Made by a program: the position numbers and the translations under genes. 64,000 nt of DNA, from contig OY987265.1 in NCBI GenBank assembly GCA_963920665.1, positions 17,365,001 to 17,429,000 of the forward strand, given 5' to 3'. Positions 11,773 through 23,060 of this stretch are shown here, in pieces (position 1 is the stretch's first letter; each line of letters begins with the position of its first letter). The stretch comes from Straminergon stramineum. Lineage: Eukaryota; Streptophyta; Bryopsida; Hypnales; Calliergonaceae. The notes beneath the pieces were generated by a model, which saw only the letters and a list, made by a program, of their open reading frames with translations, made no database searches and was not told where the DNA came from.

Positions 11773-11827
11773 TAGGCAATTTCATTAAAATGGCGGAATA
11801 ATACCGCCACTTTAATGAAATTGTCTA
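11773..11827. mobile_element. 51 bp TA-flanked hairpin insertion
   Basis: Between two TA dinucleotides lies a near-perfect inverted repeat: GGCAATTTCATTAAAATG... pairs with ...CTTTAATGAAATTGTC around a short AATAATA loop. The paralogous site (about 53893-53903) lacks it. It looks like a minimal MITE or a foldback remnant. Confidence 0.6.
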
Positions 11828-12296
11828 TATAAGCTCTGTGGCATAACTAATATGCTTTAGAAAATGAACATCAAATTTTGCACATTGGTGGGGAATTGGG
11901 AATCAAAATGCAAGTGGTTCCATCATTTTTTGGACACATTATGAATTAGTTACAAATTTTCAAAGATTCAAATTGTAGGGTGCTAAAAGTGTCTTGCATG
12001 TGATGCCATAATCCATGTGATGCACATCAAGAAATGACACTAGACTTGGCATCAAAACATGTCATAGAGAAAAAGTGAAAACAATAGAAAGTTTACCCCA
12101 CACCGACCACTTGTAAGGTTGACACCTCCATAGAATCGTAAATAGAGTTTTATATTCCTTGAAATGTCCCCCAACTCCACCTTACACTTCTCCTTGTAAT
12201 GAGCACCATTTGGGATATCTTCACCATTCAATTTACCTTGAAAAATAGGGGTCATTTTCTAGGAGTGGTCCATTTTAGGTGCAAATATTATAGATT

Positions 12297-12469
12297 CACT
12301 AGAAAAAAAACATGTTGAAGTCAACCCAATCTAGGTGACATTTCCTATTATCTATAATAGACCATGTTAGATTCAAAGCACAATTTGTGGTAAATCTAAC
12401 GAGTTCCGTTATACGAAATAAAAAATGTCACCTAGATTGGGTTGACTTCAACATGGTTTTTTTCTAGTG
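12297..12469. mobile_element. CACTA-type MITE
   Basis: 173 bp element starting CACTAGAAAAAAAACATG and ending with its complement ...TTTTTCTAGTG. The terminal inverted repeats extend about 47 bp, nearly perfect, through AACCCAATCTAGGTGACA. It is flanked by ATT on each side (12294-12296 and 12470-12472), the 3 bp duplication expected of CACTA elements. The paralogue at about 54350-54362 is uninterrupted. Confidence 0.9.
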
Positions 12470-12759
12470 ATTAGAATTTTCCATTGAACAAAAACATGAG
12501 CATCAATTCCATGGCCATAGGGTTAGTTGCATGGTTTAAGGGTTGTAGTGCATTGTCATGGTGTGGTTTGCATGGCAATAGGTCTTTCGATCATAGTCTT
12601 AGAAATTGTATATCTTGCATAGTGATGGGGTATTTGCACCCATGGTTTTAAATATTGTGTTCCATGGCCATAGGTCTATCTTTTGGTGGTTTTAGGATTA
12701 ATTCTTGAACATAATTGAAAATTGGACCTACACTTTCATATTTATTTTGGACTACTTGA

Positions 12760-14081
12760 TGTTATGCCCATATCTCCTTGGGGTGCCCGAAGTGCCTTAG
12801 TGAGCAAGGGGGACCTTGGGGGTGACTTCCCAAGCCTTGCAATAGGCTAAGAAGGGAAAAATGAGAGACTCCCGAGAAAATAGGGCACAATAGCGCCTTG
12901 GTTAAGAAGAACATACAGGCATGGCATACATGCTTGGAAATCTCTTGAGAATACGCTTCTAACTGTCCAAAGAACGCGTGATTTGGACTAGGAGGCTAGA
13001 AGTTATGGCCGTTCAAAGTTGGGGGTGTCCCGTTGACACCGGGACATTCAAAGGTTAGGTGCGAGGGGTTCTTAAGGAATCAATCAACAAAGTATGGCAT
13101 GTAGCCTATCATTGGAAAGCTACAAAGACAAGGAACCTAGAATGACAAGCATTACAAGGTTTTAAGTCATGAGCCAAAAATTATGGCCAAAAGAAGGGTC
13201 GTGGTGAAGGCATGATGCCACTCCTAGTGGATTCGAATCTTTGGAGGGCCATAACTTTGCAAGAACTTGTCCAAATGGGACAAGTGATCAGTCCATCGAC
13301 ATCTAATCGTCGCTTAGATATCCAAAATGGTCTTGCATGTGGGATTTGAGGCCATGACGACAAAGTTATGCTGTTTGGAAGTTCGGGAGTCCAAACGGAG
13401 TGGGAACTTGGCGGTTTCGGTTGGAAACGGGTGGTCTTCCAAAACCCAAGGGGGTTTGGGAAGCCCCTTTGACCCACAAGGGTGGGGGGGGGGCTACCGA
13501 ATACTACAGAGAGTACTATAGGGAGGGGGGGGGGCTCCCTCCTCCCTCCCTCTTGGAGCCTTGGTGAGTCCCGGTGCCTCATGGATGGTGATGTAACTTC
13601 ACCACCGACTTCAAGGCTCCTTGGGACACTTGTGTGTGTGTCCCGGGGCATTGGTTGGTTGGAGTCCTGCTCCTTGCTAGGCCCTTGGCAATGTGTCCCG
13701 AGTTGTGAGTTTCAATTAGTGTTGGTGTTAAAGTAGCAAGTACAAAAAGGGGCTAGTATGGAGTGGTGTGACAATCAAGGGCGGTTAAGACCGTGGTGAC
13801 TAGTGCCACCATGAGTCCTAGCACAGTAAGATGGAAGTTCCACCCCATATCACCAAGTGATAGGCCAAGTGCCACGAGTGAAGTGTGTGCTAGTAGTCCC
13901 GAGCACGGGGATTTAGCAACGTGAGTTGGAAATGGGAACTAATGCTATGAGTGCGTGGCATGTTCACTGTTAGTTAGTTGGGGCCTAAGTGATACCGGAC
14001 TTGGAGCATGGAGAGCTCTGAAAGTTGTGAAGGGCTCTTGAAGTTTGGTTGGAGCTGTAAGGTGTTACTAGGGCCGCGATA
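12760..14081 (+). mobile_element. solo LTR
   Basis: 1322 bp beginning TGTTATGCCC and ending GGGCCGCGATA, flanked by CTTGA on both sides (12755-12759 and 14082-14086). The 5 bp duplication and TG start are those of an LTR; the expected terminal CA reads TA, one C-to-T change. Unit 2 runs uninterrupted at 54673-54677 (TTTGA), an empty site. The LTR is GC-richer than its flanks and has G-tracts at 13485-13545. No internal retroelement genes remain, so recombination between LTRs is inferred. LTR family unknown. Confidence 0.75.
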
Positions 14082-14789
14082 CTTGATCTGTGATCGAGTG
14101 GATTTAAAAGCTAAAAAGGAAAAAGATATAAATATTGGTATAAATTTTAACCTCATATTTTTGCACATTAAGCCAATTTGACGTAGAATTCAAAATCATA
14201 AGACATTTAAGAGCACTATATGTGATATATAGGCTCTACAAAGGGAGCAAAGACTAGACAAAATTGACCTAAACATTAAAAAAAATAAGGACTAAGGAAC
14301 TATGTGTATACTATTTCAAAGCACTCTTTTGGAATTTTCATCAAGTGATAGTGCATACATTTGCATCATAGATTGATCTCAAAATACTACTTGAGAAGAG
14401 ACATAAGTCACATAATCATAGACTATTTAACCTTTCCTATTTAAAAGAACCCCTATACTAGCTAGTGGTCCTATGTTTTCTTGGAAAGAATATAATTTAA
14501 ACTAAAAGAGTTGCCTAACTCTAATGCATTTTCTAATGCATTTGTCATGAGCTGGAAGTTGTCTCTCTACAACACAAAAATCCACCATCTAGAAATATCT
14601 ATCTCTAGGTAATCTTTGCTTGTACACCAATGCACATTTCATTATGAATTCATTCATCTATAAATGAATTCATCCATCAAAACTCATGATAGAGACCTTA
14701 TCTTTCTAAAGACCTTTTTATTTTGCAATATGAGAATGGATTGTTATAAAGCTTGGAAATGTGTCAATGAAGTGTTCAACACCATATCT

Positions 14790-15348
14790 TGGGGAGATCA
14801 CTTAGAATGTCCATTAGAAACTCTGTGTGTTAAGATTTAAGACCCTTTGTATTATATCCTAAAATTTAAATAAATGGTAAAGAAAAAAGTATGAATAGAG
14901 TTTTCTACTTTGGAAGTTTATGTTTTAAATTATTGATATTTTTATTTATTAACTATAATTAGTTACAAATTTTTGAAGTAAAGAGATACATTGTAAAGCT
15001 AAAAATAACTTTCACACCCCTATATTATATAAGAAAAATATTGCTACAAAAACCTCTCTATTGAAAGTTTATTTTCCTTGAATATTGATGCAATAGTCAT
15101 CTAAATGTATTCTCTACTAATATTTGAGTTGAAAACCATGCCATTTTAGTTCAATTTTCAATCCATTCTAGAAATAATTTCATATGTTATTTTGAGTTAT
15201 AAATTTTTGGCAATAGAAACCTAGTCATTACTAAACAAAACTCAAAACTATAGGTTGAAATTATAGTTTACTAAAAAGTAAATAGGGGGCCAAAAAATCA
15301 CTTGAACACACATGGTTTGTTATGGATACACTAAGTGATCTCCTCGGG
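14790..15348. mobile_element. Mutator-like TIR element (MITE)
   Basis: 559 bp. The left end TGGGGAGATCACTTAG mirrors the right end, whose complement reads CCCGAGGAGATCACTTAG. It is flanked by CACCATATCT (14780-14789) and CACCATATTT (15349-15358), a 9-10 bp duplication with one mismatch, as for Mutator-like elements. The unit 2 locus has a single CACCATGTTT (about 55360-55369). No transposase ORF. Confidence 0.7.
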
Positions 15349-15939
15349 CACCATATTTTGTAAGGAAAGTACCATGTAGGCAAACTGTTTGGATGAATAG
15401 CGGTGAAACACCCTTGAAACTTAGATAATTCCATGCAAATTTGGACCTATCGGTAACAAAGTAATTGCCCCAACTAATAAAATAAGATTGATTCAAGATC
15501 ACCCTACATCCATACATGAAAGTACCTACATTGAGGACCAAGGGTTGCCCCTACCATCATGCATTCATCGTCTTGCACTAGTTAAACCAAAGTCAAGGCC
15601 TCACAAAAACCTACTTGTGCCCTAACTTATAGTTCCCTAAATGACGTATCTTAAACCCTACACACCATAGACAACCACACACCATAGAGGATAATGGAAG
15701 TTACCTCGAGGTGAAACTTTAAGTTCATTTTATTCTTGCATCTAAGATAATAGATGCATGTCTAACTAGACATATGACAAGATTCAACAACACCGCACCA
15801 AAATCTAAATTGATACTAGACTAGACTATTTTGGCAACATGTATCTATGGTCTCTTCTTTGTAATAGTAAATCTTCTTTGTAATCTCTCCTCCTTTGACT
15901 TGGTGATGTGTACATTTAGCTCAAAGGAAGATGCTAGAG

Positions 15940-16175
15940 GCCGGGGTGGATTGACCCCCTCGCTCGTCCATCCCAAGTCAATCCAAGGGTGCATGTAAAA
16001 ATAAGACCCCTTATTTGGGGCTTCATTAATTTATCTTCTCTACCTCTCCAACCTAATTGAGGGCCTTTGATTGCAAATATGAATTCAAAATTGGTAAATT
16101 TTATCATGCGTGACAAATAAATAATTTCAGTTTTTTCCCTTGGAGACGAGTGAGGGGGATAATCCACCACGGACA
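15940..16175. mobile_element. hAT-like MITE, copy 1
   Basis: 236 bp. Ends GCCGGGGTGGATTGACCC and, on the other strand, GTCCGTGGTGGATTATCC. It is flanked by TGCTAGAG (15932-15939) and TGTTAGAG (16176-16183), an 8 bp duplication with one mismatch. The unit 2 empty site TGTTAGAG is at 55943-55950. Sister copies lie at 30442 and 44617. Confidence 0.75.
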
Positions 16176-16280
16176 TGTTAGAGTTCTTCATTTCATTTGT
16201 AGGTTTCAAATTTCTAGATTCTCTTTTGTGGCTACAAGAGTTCCTATTCCAAACCTTCTTTTGTAGGTGCCATTATGGGA

Positions 16281-18389
16281 GTCTTTTGGATGTGTAATGT
16301 GTTGGAGATTTTTGTCACTCAAAGTGACTTCTTAACATTTATAGAGAAGAGCAAGGAAATATTACTATTCTCAACTAAAGACACCACCTCCATTGTGAAC
16401 CATTGTAAGAAAACAAACCTGAAAGATGGATTGTCGACAATTTTCTACATTGTATGTCCACCCCTATTCCCTTTAATTCACCTTCTCCAACAAAGAGAAC
16501 AAGACCTTTGGCCTTGTTCTATTTGTACTCTTTGTCCCCTTCTCGCCTTGCTATTGGGGGCATTGGAAATCCAATAAAGGAAACTTCACAATGACTTAAG
16601 AGTCCATCCTAATGTTTAGTTCAAGTTGGTATAAGATTTGTATGAAGTCTTAAATAGCATTGGGGCCCCCTTGTCTTTCTTCCTCTACATGGAATTATAG
16701 AGCTTCTTGCATTCTAAGGAAACACCTTGTGGGGTCAAATCCCTTACAATAAATTTATATTTCCTCAACTCCTATTTGCACTTATTAGTAAATTTAGGAC
16801 ATTGTGATTTTTTTATATTGATATTAAGATAAGAGATTTCACACCATATATAAATTATTAAAATATGAAACTTAGTTCATAAAAAATTCAATACATGGAA
16901 GAGAAAAAAAGGCAATTAAAATTTTATAACTTTTTAAATAAATATCTCTATGATATAATAATTTTTCAAAAAATTATTATACGATATAATAAGATATGAT
17001 AATTATTGTTCTTGAATCTATGTGAGATTTAATTTTCATGAAATTTAAAGGATTCATTTAGCATAAAAATTATCCTACAAGTGTTCTCTTTACACATATC
17101 AAACACTTTTCATAACTTCATAACCCATCCTTAAATGACTTATAAACCACGGTCTTTCTTGCACATTATGTGAGAGTTGCTACTTGACGAAATGTAATCA
17201 ATAAAAATGAGCACTTTGTTTATTGAAAGTTGTTGTCACTATGCTCTTAACATGCTTGTTTGCTTAAATTGCATGGTACTTGTGTATTATAGAACTCAAA
17301 TGGCCTTGATAATCTCTCAATAGTGTCATATTTGATTGTCCCTTTAATTGCAAATGAAAATCAACATATTTTCACATTTAATTGAATTATGTGTTATATG
17401 GATGATGTCATTGTAAAGTCTTAGTAGTGATATAGTTATTTTTAACATTTGTGTCATTTTTTTTCGGTGTATTTGGTGGTTGTGACATATGCCACAAGCC
17501 ACTTAGCATGGTCCCATTGACTTACAATAGTCAAAAGCTATAAAGCCTTACTCTAGGTAGATTTTTGAGCCATTGTGAAGCCTTGTGTGACATTGGTAGT
17601 AATGCATTATCTTACAACCAATCCAAATTGAATGAAATTCTTTGCATTTTGGTTTAGATTGGATGTGAGTTCCACCTCACTTGTATGTTTAATTTGGATG
17701 TAACAATGATAGTGAATAGGCACTTATAGAGACACTAATATATCATTGTTATTTTTACTCACACTTTGGCACATGTTGACATGATATAATCTTGGTACAA
17801 TGTACGTGTTTGTGTACAACATATAGCTACACATTCAAGAGAAATGCTATGATTCTAATGACTGCATACTTCTAAATAAGAAATAAAAATTGTAAAACAA
17901 CAATACACTTCCACAAAAAAATTAGCTTTCATCGCAATCCATATAACCAAATCATGAAAACAATCCTCAATGGGTTGCAATAAATTGTCTATACACTCTA
18001 AAGTTAGCCACATACTACGCATTCAAACATTTTGCAAACCACTATTGTAATTCATTTGCTTCAATTTTCCAACAACAACTTCCACTTTGTAAAACAATCT
18101 CAATACAAATCGTAGTCACTGGCCCAATCGTGGGAGTCACTTCACATCCATCAACAATCACTACATTATGATGATCATCTTAAAGGCAAAAGAATTTACC
18201 TTCAAGACTAGCCAAAGAAGTTGGTCGAGATGACTCAACGAATATATAGGGCCCTAAATTTGGACAATCATTCTAAGAAAAAATCCATATTGATGGTATG
18301 CATCCCAAATTCTTTGGTAGAGAACTTAATGAAACACACCTCAACAAATTCACTTCCACGAAATAATACAACCTCTATATTTCCTCTAG
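16281..18389. other. gene-free stretch downstream of the NLR
   Basis: AT-rich. On the minus strand this is 3' of the receptor gene and would contain its 3' UTR and polyadenylation site; several AATAAA-like strings are present, too common here to single one out. No other gene seen. Confidence 0.35.
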
Positions 18390-18992
18390 CTACGCCAACA
18401 ACCTTACACAATGTCCCGTTGCAAGAGTGATCAAGGAAGACAAGTTCCCCGTTTCATTTGGCAAGGCCACCAAGCTTGAACACCCACACAAATGTAGAGT
18501 GGTCAAGGAATTCAATTTCCCTACTTCCTTGGGCAAGTCCGCCAAGATTGAACACCACCCAAAAGGTAGAGTGGTCAAGGAAGACAAGTTCCTCACTTCC
18601 TTTGGTAAGGCCACCAAGTTTGAACACCCACTCACATCTAGAGTGGTCAAGGAAGACAAGTTCCCTACTTCCTTTGGCAAGGCCACCAAGCTTGAACAAT
18701 CACTCAAATCTAGAGTGATCAAAGAAGACAAGTTCTCCACTTCCTTGGGCAAGGCCACCAAGATTGAATACTGATTCAAATGTAGAGTAGTCAAAGAAGA
18801 CAAGTTCCCCACGTCCTTTGGCAAGGCTTCCAAGCTTAAACACCCATTGAAATCTAGAGTGGTCAGGAAAGACAAGTTGCCCCCTTCCTTTGGCAAGGCT
18901 GCCAATCTTGAACACCCATTGAAATCTAGAGTGGTCAAGAAAGACAAGTTTCCCACCTCCTTGGGCAACGCTACCAAGCTTAAACACCAACT
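18390..18992 (-). pseudogene. detached in-frame LRR tail of the NLR gene
   Basis: Beyond the TGA at 18995-18993 the same frame stays open for about 200 codons to 18390 and encodes about eight more 24-residue LRRs, several less canonical than those upstream (VENLSSLITL, LPFGWCSILADLPKE, TGHCVRLLA at the end). The stop lies where other repeats read LD-LSG: GATTTGAGT has become GATTGAAGT. Either the receptor now ends early and this is decaying 3' sequence, or this allele is a late-truncation mutant. No splice sites suggest that the stop is removed. Confidence 0.65.
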
Positions 18993-21900
18993 TCAATCTA
19001 GAGTCGTCAAGGAAGACAAATTCCCCACTTCCTCTGGCAAGGCCAATAAGCTTGAACACCCATTCAAATTTAGAGTGGTCAAGGAAGACAAGTTCCCCAC
19101 TTCCTTTGGCAACGCTGCCAAGCTCCAACACCCATTCAAATTTAGAGTGGTCAAGGAAGACAAGTTGCCCACTTCCTTTGGCAAGGCTGCCAAGCTTGAA
19201 CACCCATGCAAATCTAGAGTGGTCAAAGAAGAAAAGTTCCCCACTTCCTTAGGCAAGGCCGCCAATCTTGAACACCCACTCAAATCTAGAGTGGTCAAAG
19301 AAGACAAGTTCCCCACTTCCTCTGGTAAGGCCGCTAAACTTGCACACCCACTCAAATCTAAAGTGGTCAAGGAAGACAAATTCCCTACTTCCTTTGGCAA
19401 GGCTGCCAAGCTTGAACACCCATTCAAATCTAGAGTGGTCAAGGATGCCAAGTTCCCCACTTCCTTTGGCAAGGCCACCAATCTCCAACACCCACTGAAA
19501 TCTAGAGTGGTCAAGGAAGACAAGTTCCCCACTTCCTTTGCCATGGCCGCCAAGCTTGAACACCACCTCAAATCTAAAGTAGTCAAGGAAGACAAGTTCC
19601 CCACTTCCTTTGGCAAGGCCGCCAAGCTCCAACACCCATTCAAATTTAGAGTGGTCAAAGAAGAAATGTTCCCCACTTCCTTTGGCAACACCGCCAAGCT
19701 TGAACACCCATTCAAATTTAGAGTGGTCAAAGAAGATAAGTTCCCCACTTCCATTGGCAGATCCGCCAAGCTTGAACACCCACTCATATCTAAAGTGGTC
19801 AAAGAAGAAAAGTTCCCCACTTCCTTTGGCAAGGCCACCAAGCTTGAACACCCATTCAAATTTAGAGTGGTCAAAGAAGATAAGTTCCCCACTTCCATTG
19901 GCAGATCCGCCAAGCTTGAACACCCACTCATATCTAAAGTGGTCAAAGAAGAAAAGTTCCCCACTTCCTTAGGCAAGGCCGCCAAGCTGGAACACCCACT
20001 CAAATCTAGAGTGGTCAAGGAAGACAAGTTCCCCACTTCCTTTTGCAAGGCCACCAAGCTTGAACACCCTTTCAAACTTAGAGTATTCACGAAAGACAAG
20101 TTGCCCACTTCCTTTGGCAAGGCCACCAAACTTGAACACCTACGCAAATCTAGAGTGGTCAAGGAAGACAAGTTCCCCACTTCCTTTGGCAAGGCCGCCA
20201 AGCTTGAACATTTATACACATCTATAGTGGTCAAGGAAGTCAAGTTCCCCACTTCCTTTGGCAAGGCCGCCAAGCTTGAACATTTATACAAATCTAGAGT
20301 GGTCAAGGAAGACAAGTTCCCCACTTCCTTTGGCAAGGCCGCCAAGCTTGAACACTTTCTCAAATCTAGAGTGGTCAAAGAAGACAAGTTCCCCACTTCC
20401 TTCGGCAAAGCCGCCAAGCTCCAACACCCATTGAAATGTAGGGTGGTTAAAGAAGACAAGTTCCCCACTTCCTCTGGTAAGGCCGCTAAACTTGCACACC
20501 CACTCAAATCTAGAGTGGTCAAGGAAGACAAATTCCCTACTTCCTTTGGCAAGGCTGCCAAGCTTGAACACCCATTCAAATCTAGAGTGGTCAAGGATGC
20601 CAAGTTCCCCACTTCCTTTGGCAAGGCCACCAATCTCCAACACCCACTGAAATCTAGAGTGGTCAAGGAAGACAAGTTCCCCACTTCCTTTGGCAAGGCC
20701 GCCAAGCTTGAACACTTTCTCAAATCTAGAGTGGTCAAAGAAGACAAGTTCCCCACTTCCTTTGGCAAGGCCGCCAAGCTTGAACAATCACTCAAATGTA
20801 GAGTGGTCAAGGAAGACAAGTTCCCCACTTCCTTTGGCAAGGCCGCCAAGCTTGAACATTTATACAATTCTAAAGTAGTCAAGGAAGACAAGTTCCCCAC
20901 TTCTTTTGGCAAGGCCGCCGAGCTTGAACATTTCCACAAATTTAGAGTGGTCAAGGAAGACAAGTTCCCGACTTCCTTCGGCAAGGCTACCAAGCTTGAA
21001 CACCCTCCTAAATTTAGAGTAGTCAAGGAAGACAAGTTCCCCACTTCCTTTGGCAAGGCCGCCAAGCTTGAACAATCATTCAAATTTAGAGTGGTCAAAG
21101 AAGAACAGTTCCCCACTTCCTTAGGCATGGCCGCCAAGCTTGAACATTCATACAAATTTAGAGTCGTCAAGGAAGACAAGTTCCCCACTTCCTTTGGCAA
21201 GGCCGCCAAGCTTGAACATTCATACAAATTTAGAGTCGTCAAGGAAGACAAGTTCCCCACTTCCTTTGGCAAGGCCGCCAAGCTTGAACACCCATTCAAA
21301 TATAGAGTGGTCAAGGAAGACAACTTCCCCACTTCCTTTGGCAAGGCCGCCAAGCTTGAACATTTATACACATCTACAGTGGTCAAGGAAGACAAGTTCC
21401 CCACTTCCTTTGGCAAGGCTGGCAAGCTTGAACATTTATACAAATTTAGAATGGTCAAGGAAGACAAGTTCCCCACTTCCTTTGGCAAGGCCACCAAGCT
21501 TGAACACCCACTCAAATTTAGAGTGGTCAAGGAAGACAAGTTCCCCACTTCCTTTGGCAAGGCCGCCAAGATTGAACACCCACTCAAATTTAGAGTGGTC
21601 AAGGAAGACAAGTTCCCCACTTCCTTTGGCAAGGCCGCCAAGCTTGAACACCACCTCAAATATAGAGTCGTCAAGGAAGACAAGTTTCCCACTTCTTTTG
21701 GCAAGGCCGCCAAGCTTGAACACCCATTCAAATATAGAGTCGTCAAGAAAGACAAGTTCCCCACTTCCTTTGGCAAGGCCACCAAGATTGAACATCCAAA
21801 CAAATGAAGAGTGGTCAAGGAAGACAAGTTCCCCACTTCCTTTGGCAAGGCCACCAGGTTTGAACACCCACTCAAATCTAGAGTGGTCAAGGAAGACAAG

Positions 21901-23060
21901 TTCCCCCCTTCCTTTGGCAAGGCCACCAAGCTTGAACATCCAAACAAATAAAGAGTGGTCCAAGAAGACAAGTTCCCCACTTCCTTTGGCAAGGCCACCA
22001 AGCTTGACCACCCACTCAAATCTAGAGTGGTCAAGGAAGACAAGTTCCCCACTTCCTTTGGCAAGGCCGCCAAGATTGAACACCCACTCAAATTTAGAGT
22101 GGTCAAGGAAGACAAGTTCCCCACTTCCTTTGGCAAGGCCGCCAAGCTTGAACACCACCTCAAATATAGAGTCGTCAAGGAAGACAAGTTTCCCACTTCT
22201 TTTGGCAAGGCCGCCAAGCTTGAACACCCATTCAAATATAGAGTCGTCAAGAAAGACAAGTTCCCCACTTCCTTTGGCAAGGCCACCAAGATTGAACACC
22301 CATTCAAATTTAGAGTTGTCAAGGAAGACAAGTTCCCCACTTCCTTTGGCAAGGCTGCCAAGCTTGAACACCCACTGAAATCTAGAGTGGTCAAGGAAGA
22401 CAAGTTCCCCACTTCCTTTGGCAAGGCCGCCAAGCTTGAACACCACCTCAAATTTAGAGTCGTCAAGGAAGACAAGTTCCCCACTTCCTTTGGCAAGGCC
22501 GCCAAGCTTGAACACCCAAACAAATCTAGAGTCGTCAAGGAAGACAAGTTCCCCACTTCCTTTGGCAAGGCCACCAAGATTGAACACCCATTCAAATGTA
22601 GAGTTGTCAAGGAAGACAAATTCCCCACTTCCTTTGGCAAGGCCACCAAGATTGAACACCCATTCAAATGTAGAGTTGTCAAGGAAGACAAATTCCCCAC
22701 TTCCTTTGGCAAGGCCACCAAGATTGAACACCCATTCAAATGTAGAGTTGTCAAGGAAGACAAGTTCCCCACTTCCTTTGGCAAGGCTGCCAAGCTTGAA
22801 CACCCACTGAAATCTAGAGTGGTCAAGGAAGACAAGTTCCCCACTTCCTTTGGCAAGGTTGCCAAGCTTGAACACCCTCCTAAATTTAGAGGAGTCAAAG
22901 AAGACAAGTTCCCCACTTCCTTTGGCAAGGCCACCAAGCTTGAACACCCACTGAAATCTAGAGTGGTCAAGGAAGAGAAGTTCCCTACTTCCTTTGGTAA
23001 AGCTATCAAATTTGAACAACAACTCATAACTGCCTCCAATTGAGAGCATTGTAAAGATAT
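18400..23060 (-). repeat. 72 bp coding repeat array (about 64 LRR units)
   Basis: Strict 72 bp periodicity with almost no indels. Higher-order copies are visible: segments 504 bp apart (7 units; 21562 and 22066), 1152 bp apart (16 units; TCTGGTAAGGCCGCTAAA at 19321 and 20473) and 144 bp apart (2 units; 19735 and 19879), plus three adjacent near-identical units around 22560-22760. This indicates repeated unequal exchange or conversion in blocks. Since 72 is divisible by 3, several frames on both strands stay open; those long plus-strand frames are by-products. Confidence 0.9.

Larger units (their letters stand above)
11120..12760 (+). repeat. duplication block 4, copy 1
   Basis: Pairs with 53395-54678. 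Landmarks are AGGCTCCTCTTATGCACAAC at about 11653 and 53779, and GTAAGGTTGACACCTCCAT at about 12112 and 54178. This copy carries a 51 bp hairpin and a CACTA MITE that the other lacks. Confidence 0.8.
14090..16280 (+). repeat. duplication block 5, copy 1
   Basis: Pairs with 54680-56055. Both contain CTCATAYTTTTGCACA, GAAATATCTATCTCTAGGTA and ACATTTAGCTCAAAGGAAG. This copy carries two TIR elements (14790-15348 and 15940-16175) missing from the other. Confidence 0.8.

Noticed and set aside
13181..13736. Overlapping 156- and 84-codon frames at 13.2-13.7 kb
   Set aside because: They lie within the solo LTR, are G/C-tract rich and Pro/Gly/Ser biased, and overlap each other on opposite strands.
18427..23043. 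Very long plus-strand open frames (986, 412 and 362 codons) with a 24-residue repeat such as VVKEDKFPTSFGKAAKLEHP
   Set aside because: They lie antisense to the LRR exon. The indel-free 72 bp repeat, with no stop in the unit, keeps several frames open on both strands. There are no flanking splice or start signals and no known domain.
18454..23049. Minus-strand frames reading FKLGGLAKGSGELVFLDHSR repeats
   Set aside because: These are the alternative frame of the same LRR repeat; the LRR frame joins NB-ARC through a phase-compatible intron, this one does not.
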